This document shows, one piece after another, positions 7,882 through 16,367 of a stretch of DNA of 39,220 bases. The stretch's first letter is position 1. Every line of letters starts with the position of its first letter. The translations under genes were made by a program, and so were the position numbers. The stretch comes from a virus. The notes below the pieces were generated by a model. That model saw only the letters and a list, made by a program, of their open reading frames with translations. It was not told where the DNA came from and did not search any database. The DNA lies in the IMG/VR virus record IMGVR_UViG_3300049736_000498, positions 1 through 39,220 of that record; one strand, given 5' to 3'.

Positions 7882-8745
7882 ATGAAGATAAAACACTCAA
7901 AGTACAAAAATACAGGCATATTATTTGAACTGTTAGTACGACAAATTACCGCTGATACACTTAAAGGTGGTAATTCACCAGCTATAGATATATTAAAAGA
8001 ATATTTTGTTAATACTAGTTTAGGCAAAGAATATAAATTATACGAATCTGTAATTAAATCTAAAGTAATAACTGAAGGTAGAGCTACATTAGTTATTGAT
8101 ACTATATTAGAAGCATCTACTAAATTTAATAGAAAATCTTTAAAAAAGCAAAAATATAATTTAATTAATGAAATTAAAAAACATTATAATTTAGAATCCT
8201 TTTTTGGTTCTAAAATTTCAAACTATAAAGAATTAGCAGCTTTATATACTTTAGTAGAAAATATTAATTCAAAATCTATATCTAACCCAACACAGTTAGT
8301 TGATAATAAAATTACTTTATTAGAACATTTAACTAAAAAAGAAGTTACTCAAAATTCAAAACAAACAGTACTTGAAGAATTTTCTACATATGATAAAGAT
8401 ATAAGAACTCTTACTTATAAAGTACTACTAGAAAAATTTAACGATAAATATGATTCATTAACTAATGATCAAAAACAAGTACTTAAAGAATATATTAATT
8501 CAGTAGATTCAACCCCTGATTTAAGAAACTTTTATAATACTAAAATTAGCGAATTAAAAAATATTTTAGTTAAAGAAACTAAAAATATTAAAGATAAAGC
8601 TACTCAAATAAAAATTACTGAAGTATCTAAATTTTTAACTGAATTAAAGAAAACTGATAAAGTTGGAGATGATAATTTAGTTGATTTGTTACGTTATTAT
8701 CAATTAATAAATGAAATACAAGTAGCAAATGGCTCTCAAATATAA
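7882..8745 (+). CDS. Conserved phage protein between portal and protease, unknown function
   Basis: 287 residues from the ATG at 7882. A TTG at 7879 directly before it could extend the protein by one residue but is unnecessary. The N-terminus (KHSKYKNTGILFELLVRQIT) is a pattern I associate with uncharacterised proteins at this position in marine T4-like phages. The protein is Lys/Leu/Asn-rich and mostly helical. There is no enzyme motif. Its location corresponds to the T4 prohead-core genes (67/68), so an assembly or core role is possible but unproven. Its 3' end overlaps the next gene by 17 bases. Confidence 0.7.
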   Translation: MKIKHSKYKNTGILFELLVRQITADTLKGGNSPAIDILKEYFVNTSLGKEYKLYESVIKSKVITEGRATLVIDTILEASTKFNRKSLKKQKYNLINEIKKHYNLESFFGSKISNYKELAALYTLVENINSKSISNPTQLVDNKITLLEHLTKKEVTQNSKQTVLEEFSTYDKDIRTLTYKVLLEKFNDKYDSLTNDQKQVLKEYINSVDSTPDLRNFYNTKISELKNILVKETKNIKDKATQIKITEVSKFLTELKKTDKVGDDNLVDLLRYYQLINEIQVANGSQI

Positions 8746-9649
8746 ACTTAAAGAAGCACCATCCCCTAATTTAGCCAATCAAGTTGGAGCTAAAATTGGT
8801 GATGTATCTTATTCTAAAGATGGAGACACTAAATTTGTAGTTAATTCTATAGATAAAGAAACAGGTCAAATAGGATGGAAAGTAATTGAACTCCCAGCAT
8901 TTGATAAATTGAATGATGATGTTGATGAATTAGTTTCTACAGCTAAAGGGGTTTATACTAAAACCAAATCAGACGAAGAGTTTAGAAAAATATACGAAGA
9001 AGCTAGATTATTAAGAAATAAAATTAGAAAACACCTTCGTAATGAATACCCAGACGAGTATAAAAGAATGACTATGGAAGGGGAAATTGAAGAAGCTACG
9101 GGTGTTGATGGGGATGTTATGGATTTAAATCCAAATAATAAAACTAAAGCATCTAATTATGTTAAATTACCTCACCATTTAGCAGCTGTTATTTTAGATT
9201 TAGCGGATGAACTTATGGCAGATGAAGCTGATACAATTAAAAACCAACCCCAAATAAAACAAGCTCTTGCATTATTAAAAAAAGCAGCTGAAAAAGCCAT
9301 GACAGGGGAAAAAGAAGTTGAAGAAGTTTCAACCTCTGGTGCAGCTGGTGCTTATAATACACCTTATGCTTTTGTAAGAAAAAAATTACAACCTGGTAAA
9401 AAGAAAAAAAAGAAAAAATCTAAATACAAAATGAAAATGCCATCTGGTATGGTAAGTTCTTTAGGTTATACAATGGGTGAAGGTAAATTAGGTGATGGAG
9501 CTGATTTAGGTCCTGGACCCAAAGCAGGTCCTGATGGGGTTACTGATAGCGCTTATACAAAACAATTTAAATATAAATTAGTTCCTAAAAATAAAGATGG
9601 TACTTATGTACAAAAGGGATCAGGAATGATAGTTAAAAAACTATTTTAA
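8729..9649 (+). CDS. Conserved phage protein with Lys-rich linker, probable prohead/structural
   Basis: 306 residues, function unknown. The N-terminal half is mixed alpha/beta. The middle is helical and rich in Ala/Leu/Asp. The segment EEVSTSGAAGAYNTPYAF and a following stretch of consecutive lysines (about residues 224-231) are striking. The TSGAAGAYNTPxAF motif recurs, as I recall, in virion-associated proteins of marine T4-like phages. It overlaps the preceding gene by 17 bases and ends one base before the next start, so the set 7882-11791 reads as one operon. Confidence 0.65.
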   Translation: MALKYKLKEAPSPNLANQVGAKIGDVSYSKDGDTKFVVNSIDKETGQIGWKVIELPAFDKLNDDVDELVSTAKGVYTKTKSDEEFRKIYEEARLLRNKIRKHLRNEYPDEYKRMTMEGEIEEATGVDGDVMDLNPNNKTKASNYVKLPHHLAAVILDLADELMADEADTIKNQPQIKQALALLKKAAEKAMTGEKEVEEVSTSGAAGAYNTPYAFVRKKLQPGKKKKKKKSKYKMKMPSGMVSSLGYTMGEGKLGDGADLGPGPKAGPDGVTDSAYTKQFKYKLVPKNKDGTYVQKGSGMIVKKLF

Positions 9650-9650
9650 T

Positions 9651-9884
9651 ATGTATAACCGTAATATAAAAGAAAATGAAGATAAAGTATCTAAATTCCA
9701 TGCGGAACGTATAGAAGCTTTTGATAAATTAGAATCTAGATTTGAAGATATTAAAAAAGCAATCAAACTAGGGAAAATAGAAACAATAAAATATTACAGA
9801 GATAATCCGGAAAGTTTTGCTGTCGTAATTGGGACAGATATGATTAACGATTATTTTAACGATATAGAAACATTATTACAATAA
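9651..9884 (+). CDS. Small hypothetical helical protein
   Basis: 77 residues, charged and mostly helical, starting MYNRNIKENEDKVSKFHAER. No recognisable domain, signal or membrane segment. It sits tightly between two prohead-region genes (one base after the previous stop, seven before the next ATG) and is likely cotranscribed. It could be a small core or assembly factor analogous to T4 gp67/68 by position only. Confidence 0.6.
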   Translation: MYNRNIKENEDKVSKFHAERIEAFDKLESRFEDIKKAIKLGKIETIKYYRDNPESFAVVIGTDMINDYFNDIETLLQ

Positions 9885-9891
9885 TATAATT

Positions 9892-11184
9892 ATGAAACAA
9901 ACATCAAATCAATTATTCGAACAACTTTCAAAGGAATTTAGTCCTAAAAAAGATAAAGAATTAATTAACGAAGAATTAGGTCAAGTAGTAACTTTAAAGC
10001 CAATCAATACTATTGAGGCCAGTGCTAAAGACCCATTTTGGACTAAATTTGAAAACTTTTTAGCTGAAGGTGGCACATTAGATCCTATTGTAAATACAGA
10101 AGAAAAAGTAAATACAAAAGAAGAAGACGAAAAAATTAAAGCTGAAGCTAAAAAAGTAGACAAAACTGTTGAAAACATAGATTCTCATAATTATGATTAT
10201 AAAGCAGAAAACATTAATAATGTTAATGCTCAAGAAGTACTTACGGGTATTCAATGTGAAATTAATTATAATAAAGAATTAACTTTAGATGAAGCTAAAG
10301 AATTAGCTGTTAAAAACTTATCTAAGGATCCATTACATTATGTAAAAGAAGGCCAATTTGGTGTTAAAGGTCTTGGATACACAGAACCAAAAGTTCAAGA
10401 AAATACTGGTAAAACATATGGTGGTAGTGGTTTTAGTGAAAAACTAAAAGATAGTAGCACTGAAATGCAAGTAGTTAAGGAAAATAAAGATAAAGATTGT
10501 GGGTGTGAAAAAGAAGTAATTAATGAATCTTTTGGCCAAGTAGTAACTTCAGGAAACCCAAATTCATTAGCGGCTCAATCAGGAAACGTAATTAGACAAA
10601 TGATGGCTGAAAAAGAAGAAGCTCCACTACCAATGGATGAAATGGAAGATGAAGGTACAGCGGTATCATACTCAGATACTACTATGGAAGCTAAAGGTAA
10701 AGATCATGATGGTGACGGTGATGTAGATTCAGATGATTATATGGCGGCTAAAGATAAAGCTATCAAAGCAGCTAAAGCTAAAAAATCTAAAAAAGAATCA
10801 ATCGATTCTAAATTAGCTGAAATTGGTAAAGCAGGTGATATTACAAAAATGGAAGCTCAATTAGAATTTTTATCTAACCATATTGATGAAAAAATTCAAA
10901 GAGTAAGTTCAATTAATGAAGATGATAATCTTAAAGAATTAATTGATAAGTCTAAAATGAAAGCAATGCAAAAAGAAATCAAGCTTTTAGAAAAAAGAAA
11001 AGGCAAGATGGAAAAAATGTATGAAAAAATGTGTGGTAAAAAATACAAAAAAGCTGAAATGGTAGACGAAATGGATGCTGTAAGCTGGAATGAAAAAAAC
11101 AACCCAACAAGAGGAGCTACTAAAAAAGAATTAGATCCTAAAAAAGTAGGTAAATCAACATCTGACTACGCTGTAAATATATAA
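9892..11184 (+). CDS. Prohead-region protein with EF-hand-like calcium loop
   Basis: 430 residues, acidic/Lys-rich, function unknown. Residues 271-282 (DHDGDGDVDSDD) match a canonical EF-hand loop: D at 1, 3, 5, 7, 9 and 12, G at 6 and V at 8. A short internal repeat, INEELGQVVT (25-34) and INESFGQVVT (210-219), marks two similar segments. A CGC motif lies at about 203-205. The C-terminal 150 residues are a charged helical region. It lies directly before the prohead protease, so a core protein that may be cleaved during maturation is a reasonable inference. Confidence 0.65.
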   Translation: MKQTSNQLFEQLSKEFSPKKDKELINEELGQVVTLKPINTIEASAKDPFWTKFENFLAEGGTLDPIVNTEEKVNTKEEDEKIKAEAKKVDKTVENIDSHNYDYKAENINNVNAQEVLTGIQCEINYNKELTLDEAKELAVKNLSKDPLHYVKEGQFGVKGLGYTEPKVQENTGKTYGGSGFSEKLKDSSTEMQVVKENKDKDCGCEKEVINESFGQVVTSGNPNSLAAQSGNVIRQMMAEKEEAPLPMDEMEDEGTAVSYSDTTMEAKGKDHDGDGDVDSDDYMAAKDKAIKAAKAKKSKKESIDSKLAEIGKAGDITKMEAQLEFLSNHIDEKIQRVSSINEDDNLKELIDKSKMKAMQKEIKLLEKRKGKMEKMYEKMCGKKYKKAEMVDEMDAVSWNEKNNPTRGATKKELDPKKVGKSTSDYAVNI

Positions 11185-11185
11185 T

Positions 11186-11791
11186 ATGGGTAAATCACTC
11201 TTAATAGAAACTCATACTGTTAAGATTTCTCCCTCTCAATTAACTGAGAATGTTAATTCAGATAATGGAAATTTAATGGTAGAAGGTATTTTGGCTACGG
11301 CTGAAGTAAAAAATGGTAATGGTCGTTATTATTCAAAATCTTTATGGAATAGAGAAATGGATAAATATAAAGAACTTATTGAACAAAGACGTTCAATGGG
11401 AGAATTAGACCACCCAGAATCTACTGTTATAAATCTAAAAAATGTATCACATTTAATTACTGATTATTTTTGGGATGGAGATAATGTAATGGGTAAAATA
11501 GAAATTTTACCTACTCCCTCAGGTGATATATTAAAAGAACTTATTAGAAATGGTATTACAGTAGGTGTATCATCTCGTGGTATGGGTTCTTTAGAAGAAA
11601 GAGGTGGTGTAATGGAAGTACAGGATGACTTTGAATTACTATGTTGGGATTTTGTTTCAACACCATCCAACCCAGGTTCTTACATGCATACCTTAAATGA
11701 AGGTAAAAATATAGTTACATATGATTATACTAATGTAAATAAAGTAATACACGAAATCCTTTGTTCTAAAGGAAATTGTACTATTTTTTAA
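11186..11791 (+). CDS. gp21: Prohead core protease (T4 gp21-like)
   Basis: 201 residues. A serine protease that processes scaffold and capsid proteins inside the prohead. Visible motifs are GRYYSKSLWNREM, then GELDHP with the probable catalytic His (H76), and VGVSSRGMGS with the probable nucleophile Ser (S129 or S130). The later D155 in LLCWDFVSTPSNPGS is a candidate acid. Length matches gp21-family proteases. It begins one base after the preceding stop and is followed by a 126-base leader and the scaffold gene, the usual gp21-gp22-gp23 order. Confidence 0.92.
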   Translation: MGKSLLIETHTVKISPSQLTENVNSDNGNLMVEGILATAEVKNGNGRYYSKSLWNREMDKYKELIEQRRSMGELDHPESTVINLKNVSHLITDYFWDGDNVMGKIEILPTPSGDILKELIRNGITVGVSSRGMGSLEERGGVMEVQDDFELLCWDFVSTPSNPGSYMHTLNEGKNIVTYDYTNVNKVIHEILCSKGNCTIF

Positions 11792-11826
11792 TTCTTACTT
11801 AACCTACATATACGTATAACCGCAAT

Positions 11827-11893
11827 GTGTCATGAGTACTTAGATATGACACCAATATAAAATTATTCCCTATTACGATTCCTAATAATCGTA
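11827..11893 (+). promoter_or_regulatory. Structured leader of the scaffold gene
   Basis: The 126 bases before the scaffold ATG (11918) contain two hairpins: GTGTCAT (11827-11833) with ATGACAC (11846-11852), and TACGATT (11874-11880) with AATCGTA (11887-11893). Just upstream, ATATACGTATAAC (11808-11820) is a poor match to the late motif and could be its promoter. No open frame of useful length is present. Confidence 0.4.
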
Positions 11894-11917
11894 TTTCACA
11901 AAAAAAATTTTGAGATT

Positions 11918-13111
11918 ATGGCAAACAATGATTTGTTAAAAGAAGCAATTGCCGATGCTAAAGCTGTTAAAGAAACTGCTATCGCAAATGCTAAACTTGC
12001 TCTTGAGGAGGCTTTTACTCCACATTTGAAATCTATGCTTTCTGCAAAATTAGAAGAAATGGACAAAGAAGACGTTGACGAAGGATACGGTAAAAAGTAT
12101 GAAGAAGACGACGTTAAAGAAGAAATGGATTCTAAAGATGATATGAAAGAAGAGAAAGAAGAAATGGATGAAGCTAAAGAAGAGCTTGACGAGATTAACC
12201 TAGACGAATTACTTGCTGAACTTGAATTGGATGAAGACAAACGTACAGATGCTGAACAAGAAGGCTATAAGGACGGATTCGAAGACGCTAAAGACGACAT
12301 CGAAAAAGAACTTAAATCTATGAAAGTATCAGAAGCAAAAGACGAAGACGACAAAATGGAAGAAGCTAAGGACGAAATGGACGAAGCTATGGACAAAGAA
12401 GACGTTAAGGAAGATGCTAGAACTGATGCTGAAGAAGAAGGCTACAAAGATGGTATGAAGGACGAAAAAGAAGACATGGACGACAAAGACGACGAGGAAA
12501 TTGACCTTGAAGATATGTCAGAAGATGACTTAAAAGGATTCATTGAGGATGTTATTAAAGATTTAGTATCAGACGGAACAATTGAGGCAGGCGAAGACTT
12601 CGAAGAGGAAGATATGGAAATGATGGATGTTGAAGATGTTGAAGATGTGGATGTTGATGTAGAAATTGACGAAGCAAAAGACATGGACAAAGGCGAAAAA
12701 GGTGTTGGAAACGAAGATGGAGACAAAGATGACTCTAAAATCGAAAAAGAAACCGAAAAAATGAGATTCAAAGAAGCACTTGATGAAATCAATGAGCTTA
12801 AAAAAGAATTGAATGAAGTTAACCTTTTAAATGCTAAACTTCTTTACACAAACAAAGTTTTTAAATCTAAAAACTTAACTGAAGATAAAAAAGTTAAAGT
12901 GCTTAAAGCATTTGACAAAGCATCAACAGTAAAAGAAGCTAAAGTTATTTTTGAAACACTAAACGAAGGTTTAGTATCAAAAACAGAAGCTAAAGCAAGA
13001 CCACAAGGTAGTGCTTCTAAAGCAACTGGAACAATAACTGAAGCTAAGAAACCTATTATTGAAAGCAATGATGTATACAATCGTATGCGTAAACTTGCTG
13101 GATTAATTTAA
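11918..13111 (+). CDS. gp22: Prohead scaffolding core protein (T4 gp22-like)
   Basis: 397 residues, extremely acidic, with long Asp/Glu/Lys/Met runs typical of scaffold that is degraded by the gp21 protease. Two copies of the unit RTDAE(Q/E)EGYKDG occur about 60 residues apart. The C-terminal third is helical, and the end (NDVYNRMRKLAGLI) resembles the C-termini of gp22-like proteins of marine T4-like phages. Position between protease and capsid gene supports the call. Alternating GAC/GAA-rich codons give this gene a locally different base pattern from its neighbours. Confidence 0.88.
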   Translation: MANNDLLKEAIADAKAVKETAIANAKLALEEAFTPHLKSMLSAKLEEMDKEDVDEGYGKKYEEDDVKEEMDSKDDMKEEKEEMDEAKEELDEINLDELLAELELDEDKRTDAEQEGYKDGFEDAKDDIEKELKSMKVSEAKDEDDKMEEAKDEMDEAMDKEDVKEDARTDAEEEGYKDGMKDEKEDMDDKDDEEIDLEDMSEDDLKGFIEDVIKDLVSDGTIEAGEDFEEEDMEMMDVEDVEDVDVDVEIDEAKDMDKGEKGVGNEDGDKDDSKIEKETEKMRFKEALDEINELKKELNEVNLLNAKLLYTNKVFKSKNLTEDKKVKVLKAFDKASTVKEAKVIFETLNEGLVSKTEAKARPQGSASKATGTITEAKKPIIESNDVYNRMRKLAGLI

Positions 13112-13146
13112 AAAACTATTAATTAACCCTATTAAAACTTAAAAAA

Positions 13147-14823
13147 ATGAGCTTAAATACTCTTTTAGAAAGCGCAAACCCATATCAGTCATTACAGTCT
13201 GATGCGGCTAGATTAGCTAGCAAATGGGAAAAAACAGGTTTATTAGAAGGTTTAGGTGGTGCCCAGAAAAATAACATGGGTATGATCCTTGAAAACCAAG
13301 CTAAACAACTTGTTGTTGAATCATCACAAACTAGTGGTGGTGTAAGTGGTGGTGGTACATTTCAGTCACAAACTGGCGTAAACGTTGGTGGACAGTGGGC
13401 TGGTGTAGCTTTACCATTAGTACGTAAAGTATTTGGTCAAATTGCTGCACAGGAATTTGTATCAGTACAACCAATGAATTTACCTTCTGGTCTTGTATTT
13501 TTCCTAGATTTCCAATATGGATCTAGTAAATCTCCATTCCAAGCTGGTGATTCATTATATGGTGACAAAGGTGGTAATGATCCTTTTGGAAACACTAACA
13601 CAGGTGGTCTTTACGGATCAGGTCGTTTCGGATACTCAGTACAAAATACTGAATCAGTTGTTGCTGCTGCTGGTGTTGCTAATGCAGATTGGGCAGACTT
13701 TAATTTTAGTTCTGAATATTCTGCTTCTGCAATTGCTGGTACTTACCAAGTAATTTCTGTTGCTGCTGCTGATTTGGATTATGGAGATTTTGAAGGTGTT
13801 AAAGCATTCCAAATCTTTACAGGATCTTTATCTTCTGCTGTACCTACAGGATCTGATGGTTCTATTGCTGGTGATCAATTATCTGAATTTACTACTTACG
13901 ATGGATCAAACGTTAACTTCGTAGTACTAGATACATTTAATGCTGGTGATAAAGTAACTGTAAACTATCAATTACAACCTCAAGATAATGCTAGAGGTGA
14001 TTTTGAAGCTGGTAACTCAACTCCTAACAAATTTAATGATGAAGCAGGATGCTGCCCAGACCAAGTTATTCCAGAAATCAACATTCAGATGCAATCATCT
14101 GCAATTGTTGCTAAAACTAGAAAACTTAAAGCTGTATGGACACCAGAATTTGCACAGGATTTAAATGCATACCATGCATTGGATGCTGAAGCTGAATTGA
14201 CTTCAATCTTAAGTGAGTACATTTCATTAGAAATTGACCTAGAAATCTTAAGTATGTTGATTGATTCTGCTGCTGCAGGAACAGAAAACTGGTCTGCTGT
14301 AAATAACCAATCTATTACTGGTGCTGGAAATGGTACTGTTACAGATCTTGGATTTTACAATTCTCAAGGACAATGGTTCCAAACATTAGGAACTAAAATC
14401 CAAAAATTGAGCAACATCATTCACCAGAAGACTCTTCGTGGTGGTGCTAACTTTATGGTTGTTTCTCCAACTGTAGCTACTATCCTAGAATCAATTCCAG
14501 GATTTGCTGCTGATACAGATGGTGATGCTGCTAAAATGAGCTATGCATTTGGTGTACAAAAAGTTGGTGCTTTAAATAGCCGCCAAAAAGTATACAAAAA
14601 CCCTTATATGACTAGTAACCAAATCCTATTAGGATATAGAGGTACTCAGTTCTTAGAAAGTGGTGCTGTATTTGCTCCTTACATTCCGTTAATTATGACT
14701 CCTCTTGTATACGATCCAGATACGTTCGTACCAAGAAAAGGTCTATTAACTAGATATGCTAAGAAAATGGTTCGTCCAGAATTTTACGGATTAATCAACG
14801 TAGCAGGTTTAAATACTCTATAA
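13147..14823 (+). CDS. gp23: Major capsid protein (T4 gp23-like)
   Basis: 558 residues. It builds the hexamers of the HK97-fold shell. The N-terminal 58 residues are a probable delta domain removed at maturation; LVVE58-S59 is a plausible gp21-type cleavage site after Glu. Conserved gp23 signatures follow: WAGVALPLVRKVFGQIAAQE, MNLPSGLVFFLDFQYG and, near the C-terminus, GYRGTQFLESGAVFAPYIPL and TRYAKKMVRPEFYG. Length is close to T4 gp23 (521). A strong intrinsic terminator follows 28 bases after the stop, consistent with a highly expressed gp22-gp23 transcript. Confidence 0.96.
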   Translation: MSLNTLLESANPYQSLQSDAARLASKWEKTGLLEGLGGAQKNNMGMILENQAKQLVVESSQTSGGVSGGGTFQSQTGVNVGGQWAGVALPLVRKVFGQIAAQEFVSVQPMNLPSGLVFFLDFQYGSSKSPFQAGDSLYGDKGGNDPFGNTNTGGLYGSGRFGYSVQNTESVVAAAGVANADWADFNFSSEYSASAIAGTYQVISVAAADLDYGDFEGVKAFQIFTGSLSSAVPTGSDGSIAGDQLSEFTTYDGSNVNFVVLDTFNAGDKVTVNYQLQPQDNARGDFEAGNSTPNKFNDEAGCCPDQVIPEINIQMQSSAIVAKTRKLKAVWTPEFAQDLNAYHALDAEAELTSILSEYISLEIDLEILSMLIDSAAAGTENWSAVNNQSITGAGNGTVTDLGFYNSQGQWFQTLGTKIQKLSNIIHQKTLRGGANFMVVSPTVATILESIPGFAADTDGDAAKMSYAFGVQKVGALNSRQKVYKNPYMTSNQILLGYRGTQFLESGAVFAPYIPLIMTPLVYDPDTFVPRKGLLTRYAKKMVRPEFYGLINVAGLNTL

Positions 14824-14851
14824 TTAGATATTTAACTTTTCTTAATAAATT

Positions 14852-14877
14852 AACCCGGCTTTATGCCGGGTTTTTTT
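14852..14877 (+). terminator. Intrinsic terminator after the capsid gene
   Basis: AACCCGGC (14852-14859), TTTAT loop, GCCGGGTT (14865-14872) followed by a T run to 14877. It is the most GC-rich hairpin in the window. Confidence 0.92.
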
Positions 14878-14886
14878 ATGTTTTTA

Positions 14887-14901
14887 ATATGTATAATAAA
14901 A
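14887..14901 (+). promoter_or_regulatory. Late-promoter-like motif (phoH leader)
   Basis: ATATGTATAATAAAA (G variant), ten bases after the capsid terminator. The phoH ATG is 118 bases downstream; the AT-rich leader between them holds no supported gene. Confidence 0.45.
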
Positions 14902-15019
14902 TGCGTTATACACAGACTATATTTATCTCACTATATAGCTATATTCATAATTTACTGTTTTTTAACGTATTTACTTCGGTTTTATTCAATTATTGTGTAA
15001 TCCCTAATTTCAAGAATTT

Positions 15020-15757
15020 ATGGCAAGTAAACCCCATACAGACGATGTTTATCGTCCTAAGAGAATTCCTAAAAACCCAATTAAGTTCAAACTCCAACTT
15101 AATGATGAACAAAAAGACGCTAAAAAACACATCCTGGAAAATACAATTACCCTCCTGGGAGGGGGTGCAGGTAGTGGGAAAACATTACTAGCATGTAATG
15201 TTGCATTAGACGGACTGTTACGTAGACAATATGATAAAATAATAATTACTAGACCTACTGTATCAAAAGAAGAAATAGGTTTTTTACCTGGTGATTTAAG
15301 AGAAAAGATGGATCCTTGGGTTCAACCTATTTATCAAAATTTCTTTGCTTTACATGATAAAGTAAAAATTGAAAAACTTATTGAAGATGGTAAAATAGAA
15401 ATTGTACCAGTATCATTTATGAGAGGTAGGACATTTATGGATTCAATGATTATTGTTGATGAAGCACAAAATGTTACCCATGAACAAATGGAAATGATTA
15501 CTTCACGTATAGGTTTAAGAAGTAAAATGATAATATGTGGTGATGCTCACCAAACAGATCTAAAGAAAAAATCAGATTCTGGTTTTAAATTTTTATATAC
15601 AGCAGCTAGAAAAATTAAAAATTTAGAAGCAATTACATTAATAACTAACCATAGAAATGAGATTGTTGAAGATTTATTAGATTATTATAATGAAGCAGTT
15701 GATAAGGGAGTAAGTATTACTACTTCTGGATCATATATTTATAATAGTAAAAATTAA
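15020..15757 (+). CDS. phoH: PhoH-like P-loop ATPase
   Basis: 245 residues. Walker A GGGAGSGKT (47-55), the PhoH-typical RPTVSKEEIGFLPGDL (78-92) and Walker B MIIVDEAQN (D147/E148) are all present, followed by the sensor-like ICGDAHQTDL and TNHRNEIVEDLL. PhoH proteins are common in marine phages. Their role in infection is not settled; an RNA-associated helicase/ATPase activity is discussed for the family. Here the gene is inserted between capsid and neck genes with its own promoter-like motif. The start at 15020 has no Shine-Dalgarno. Confidence 0.93.
   Translation: MASKPHTDDVYRPKRIPKNPIKFKLQLNDEQKDAKKHILENTITLLGGGAGSGKTLLACNVALDGLLRRQYDKIIITRPTVSKEEIGFLPGDLREKMDPWVQPIYQNFFALHDKVKIEKLIEDGKIEIVPVSFMRGRTFMDSMIIVDEAQNVTHEQMEMITSRIGLRSKMIICGDAHQTDLKKKSDSGFKFLYTAARKIKNLEAITLITNHRNEIVEDLLDYYNEAVDKGVSITTSGSYIYNSKN
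15735..15749 (+). promoter_or_regulatory. Additional late-motif copy inside the phoH 3' end
   Basis: ATATTTATAATAGTA, one or two changes from the consensus, 27 bases upstream of the copy at 15762. It could be chance in a coding sequence or a tandem promoter. Confidence 0.3.
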
Positions 15758-15761
15758 TATC

Positions 15762-15776
15762 ATATTTATAACAAAA
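15762..15776 (+). promoter_or_regulatory. Late-promoter-like motif (before 15784)
   Basis: ATATTTATAACAAAA (C variant), seven bases before the ATG at 15784. Confidence 0.55.
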
Positions 15777-15783
15777 TAAAATT

Positions 15784-16338
15784 ATGGGATCATCTCCATT
15801 CTTGTGTACTAACACAGGTTCATTAGAAGTATTTATACGAGAAAGTATAACTTTACCAAATGGTAATGAAGAAATAGCAACTAACAGTATTAAAATCCCA
15901 GGCGTAAACCAATTAGTAAGAAGAATTGATACTATTTCTGTTAATTGGGAAAATACTGGTGTTGAACTTTTAAGATTTGTAGATGATGAAGCATCTCAAG
16001 TTGCTGGATCTTTTGTAAGAGATACTGTAAAATACTTAAGATTTACTAATTTAGATTGTCATAACTATCTTTCTTTATATCTTATCCAAAACAGTCCTGA
16101 TGCCCAAGCACCTAATACAGATAATTTTAGTTCAGGAGATGAAGGTGTATTTAGAATAGATCCAGGTAAATCAATGATGCTATCAAATGCACAATTTGAA
16201 AGTAGTAATTATTATGATTATGCAGTAGAAGGGTATGTTGATTTACAATATTATTCATCATTTGCATCATTATATAGCATAAAAGCAAAAGCAAACGCAG
16301 CAGATATTAGGATAGAGTACCTTGTAGGTTCTTCTTAA
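15784..16338 (+). CDS. Hypothetical beta-rich structural protein
   Basis: 184 residues, not recognised as a named family. Composition is beta-rich (many Ser/Thr/Val/Tyr), with no signal peptide or membrane segment. Segments such as VKYLRFTNLDCHNYLSLYLI and FRIDPGKSMMLSNAQFE look like strands of a small beta-sandwich. Its own late-type motif and its position next to a fibre gene suggest a virion decoration or fibre-associated protein. That is inference from context. Confidence 0.6.
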   Translation: MGSSPFLCTNTGSLEVFIRESITLPNGNEEIATNSIKIPGVNQLVRRIDTISVNWENTGVELLRFVDDEASQVAGSFVRDTVKYLRFTNLDCHNYLSLYLIQNSPDAQAPNTDNFSSGDEGVFRIDPGKSMMLSNAQFESSNYYDYAVEGYVDLQYYSSFASLYSIKAKANAADIRIEYLVGSS

Positions 16339-16352
16339 TATTTATAACAAAA
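16338..16352 (+). promoter_or_regulatory. Late-promoter-like motif (before 16368)
   Basis: ATATTTATAACAAAA, fifteen bases before the ATG at 16368; its first base overlaps the stop codon of the previous gene. Confidence 0.55.
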
Positions 16353-16367
16353 TAAATTAAATAAAAA

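Noticed and set aside
11825-11860. An 11-residue frame (MCHEYLDMTPI) in the scaffold leader
   Set aside because: It coincides with a hairpin and is too short to support as a leader peptide without expression data.
11896-13080. Minus-strand Ser-rich frames opposite the scaffold gene
   Set aside because: They mirror the Asp/Glu/Lys codon bias of the acidic scaffold; all neighbouring genes are on the + strand.
14889-15191. A 100-codon frame starting just after the capsid terminator
   Set aside because: It overlaps phoH by 172 bases in another frame, has a low-complexity hydrophobic composition, and phoH is certain.
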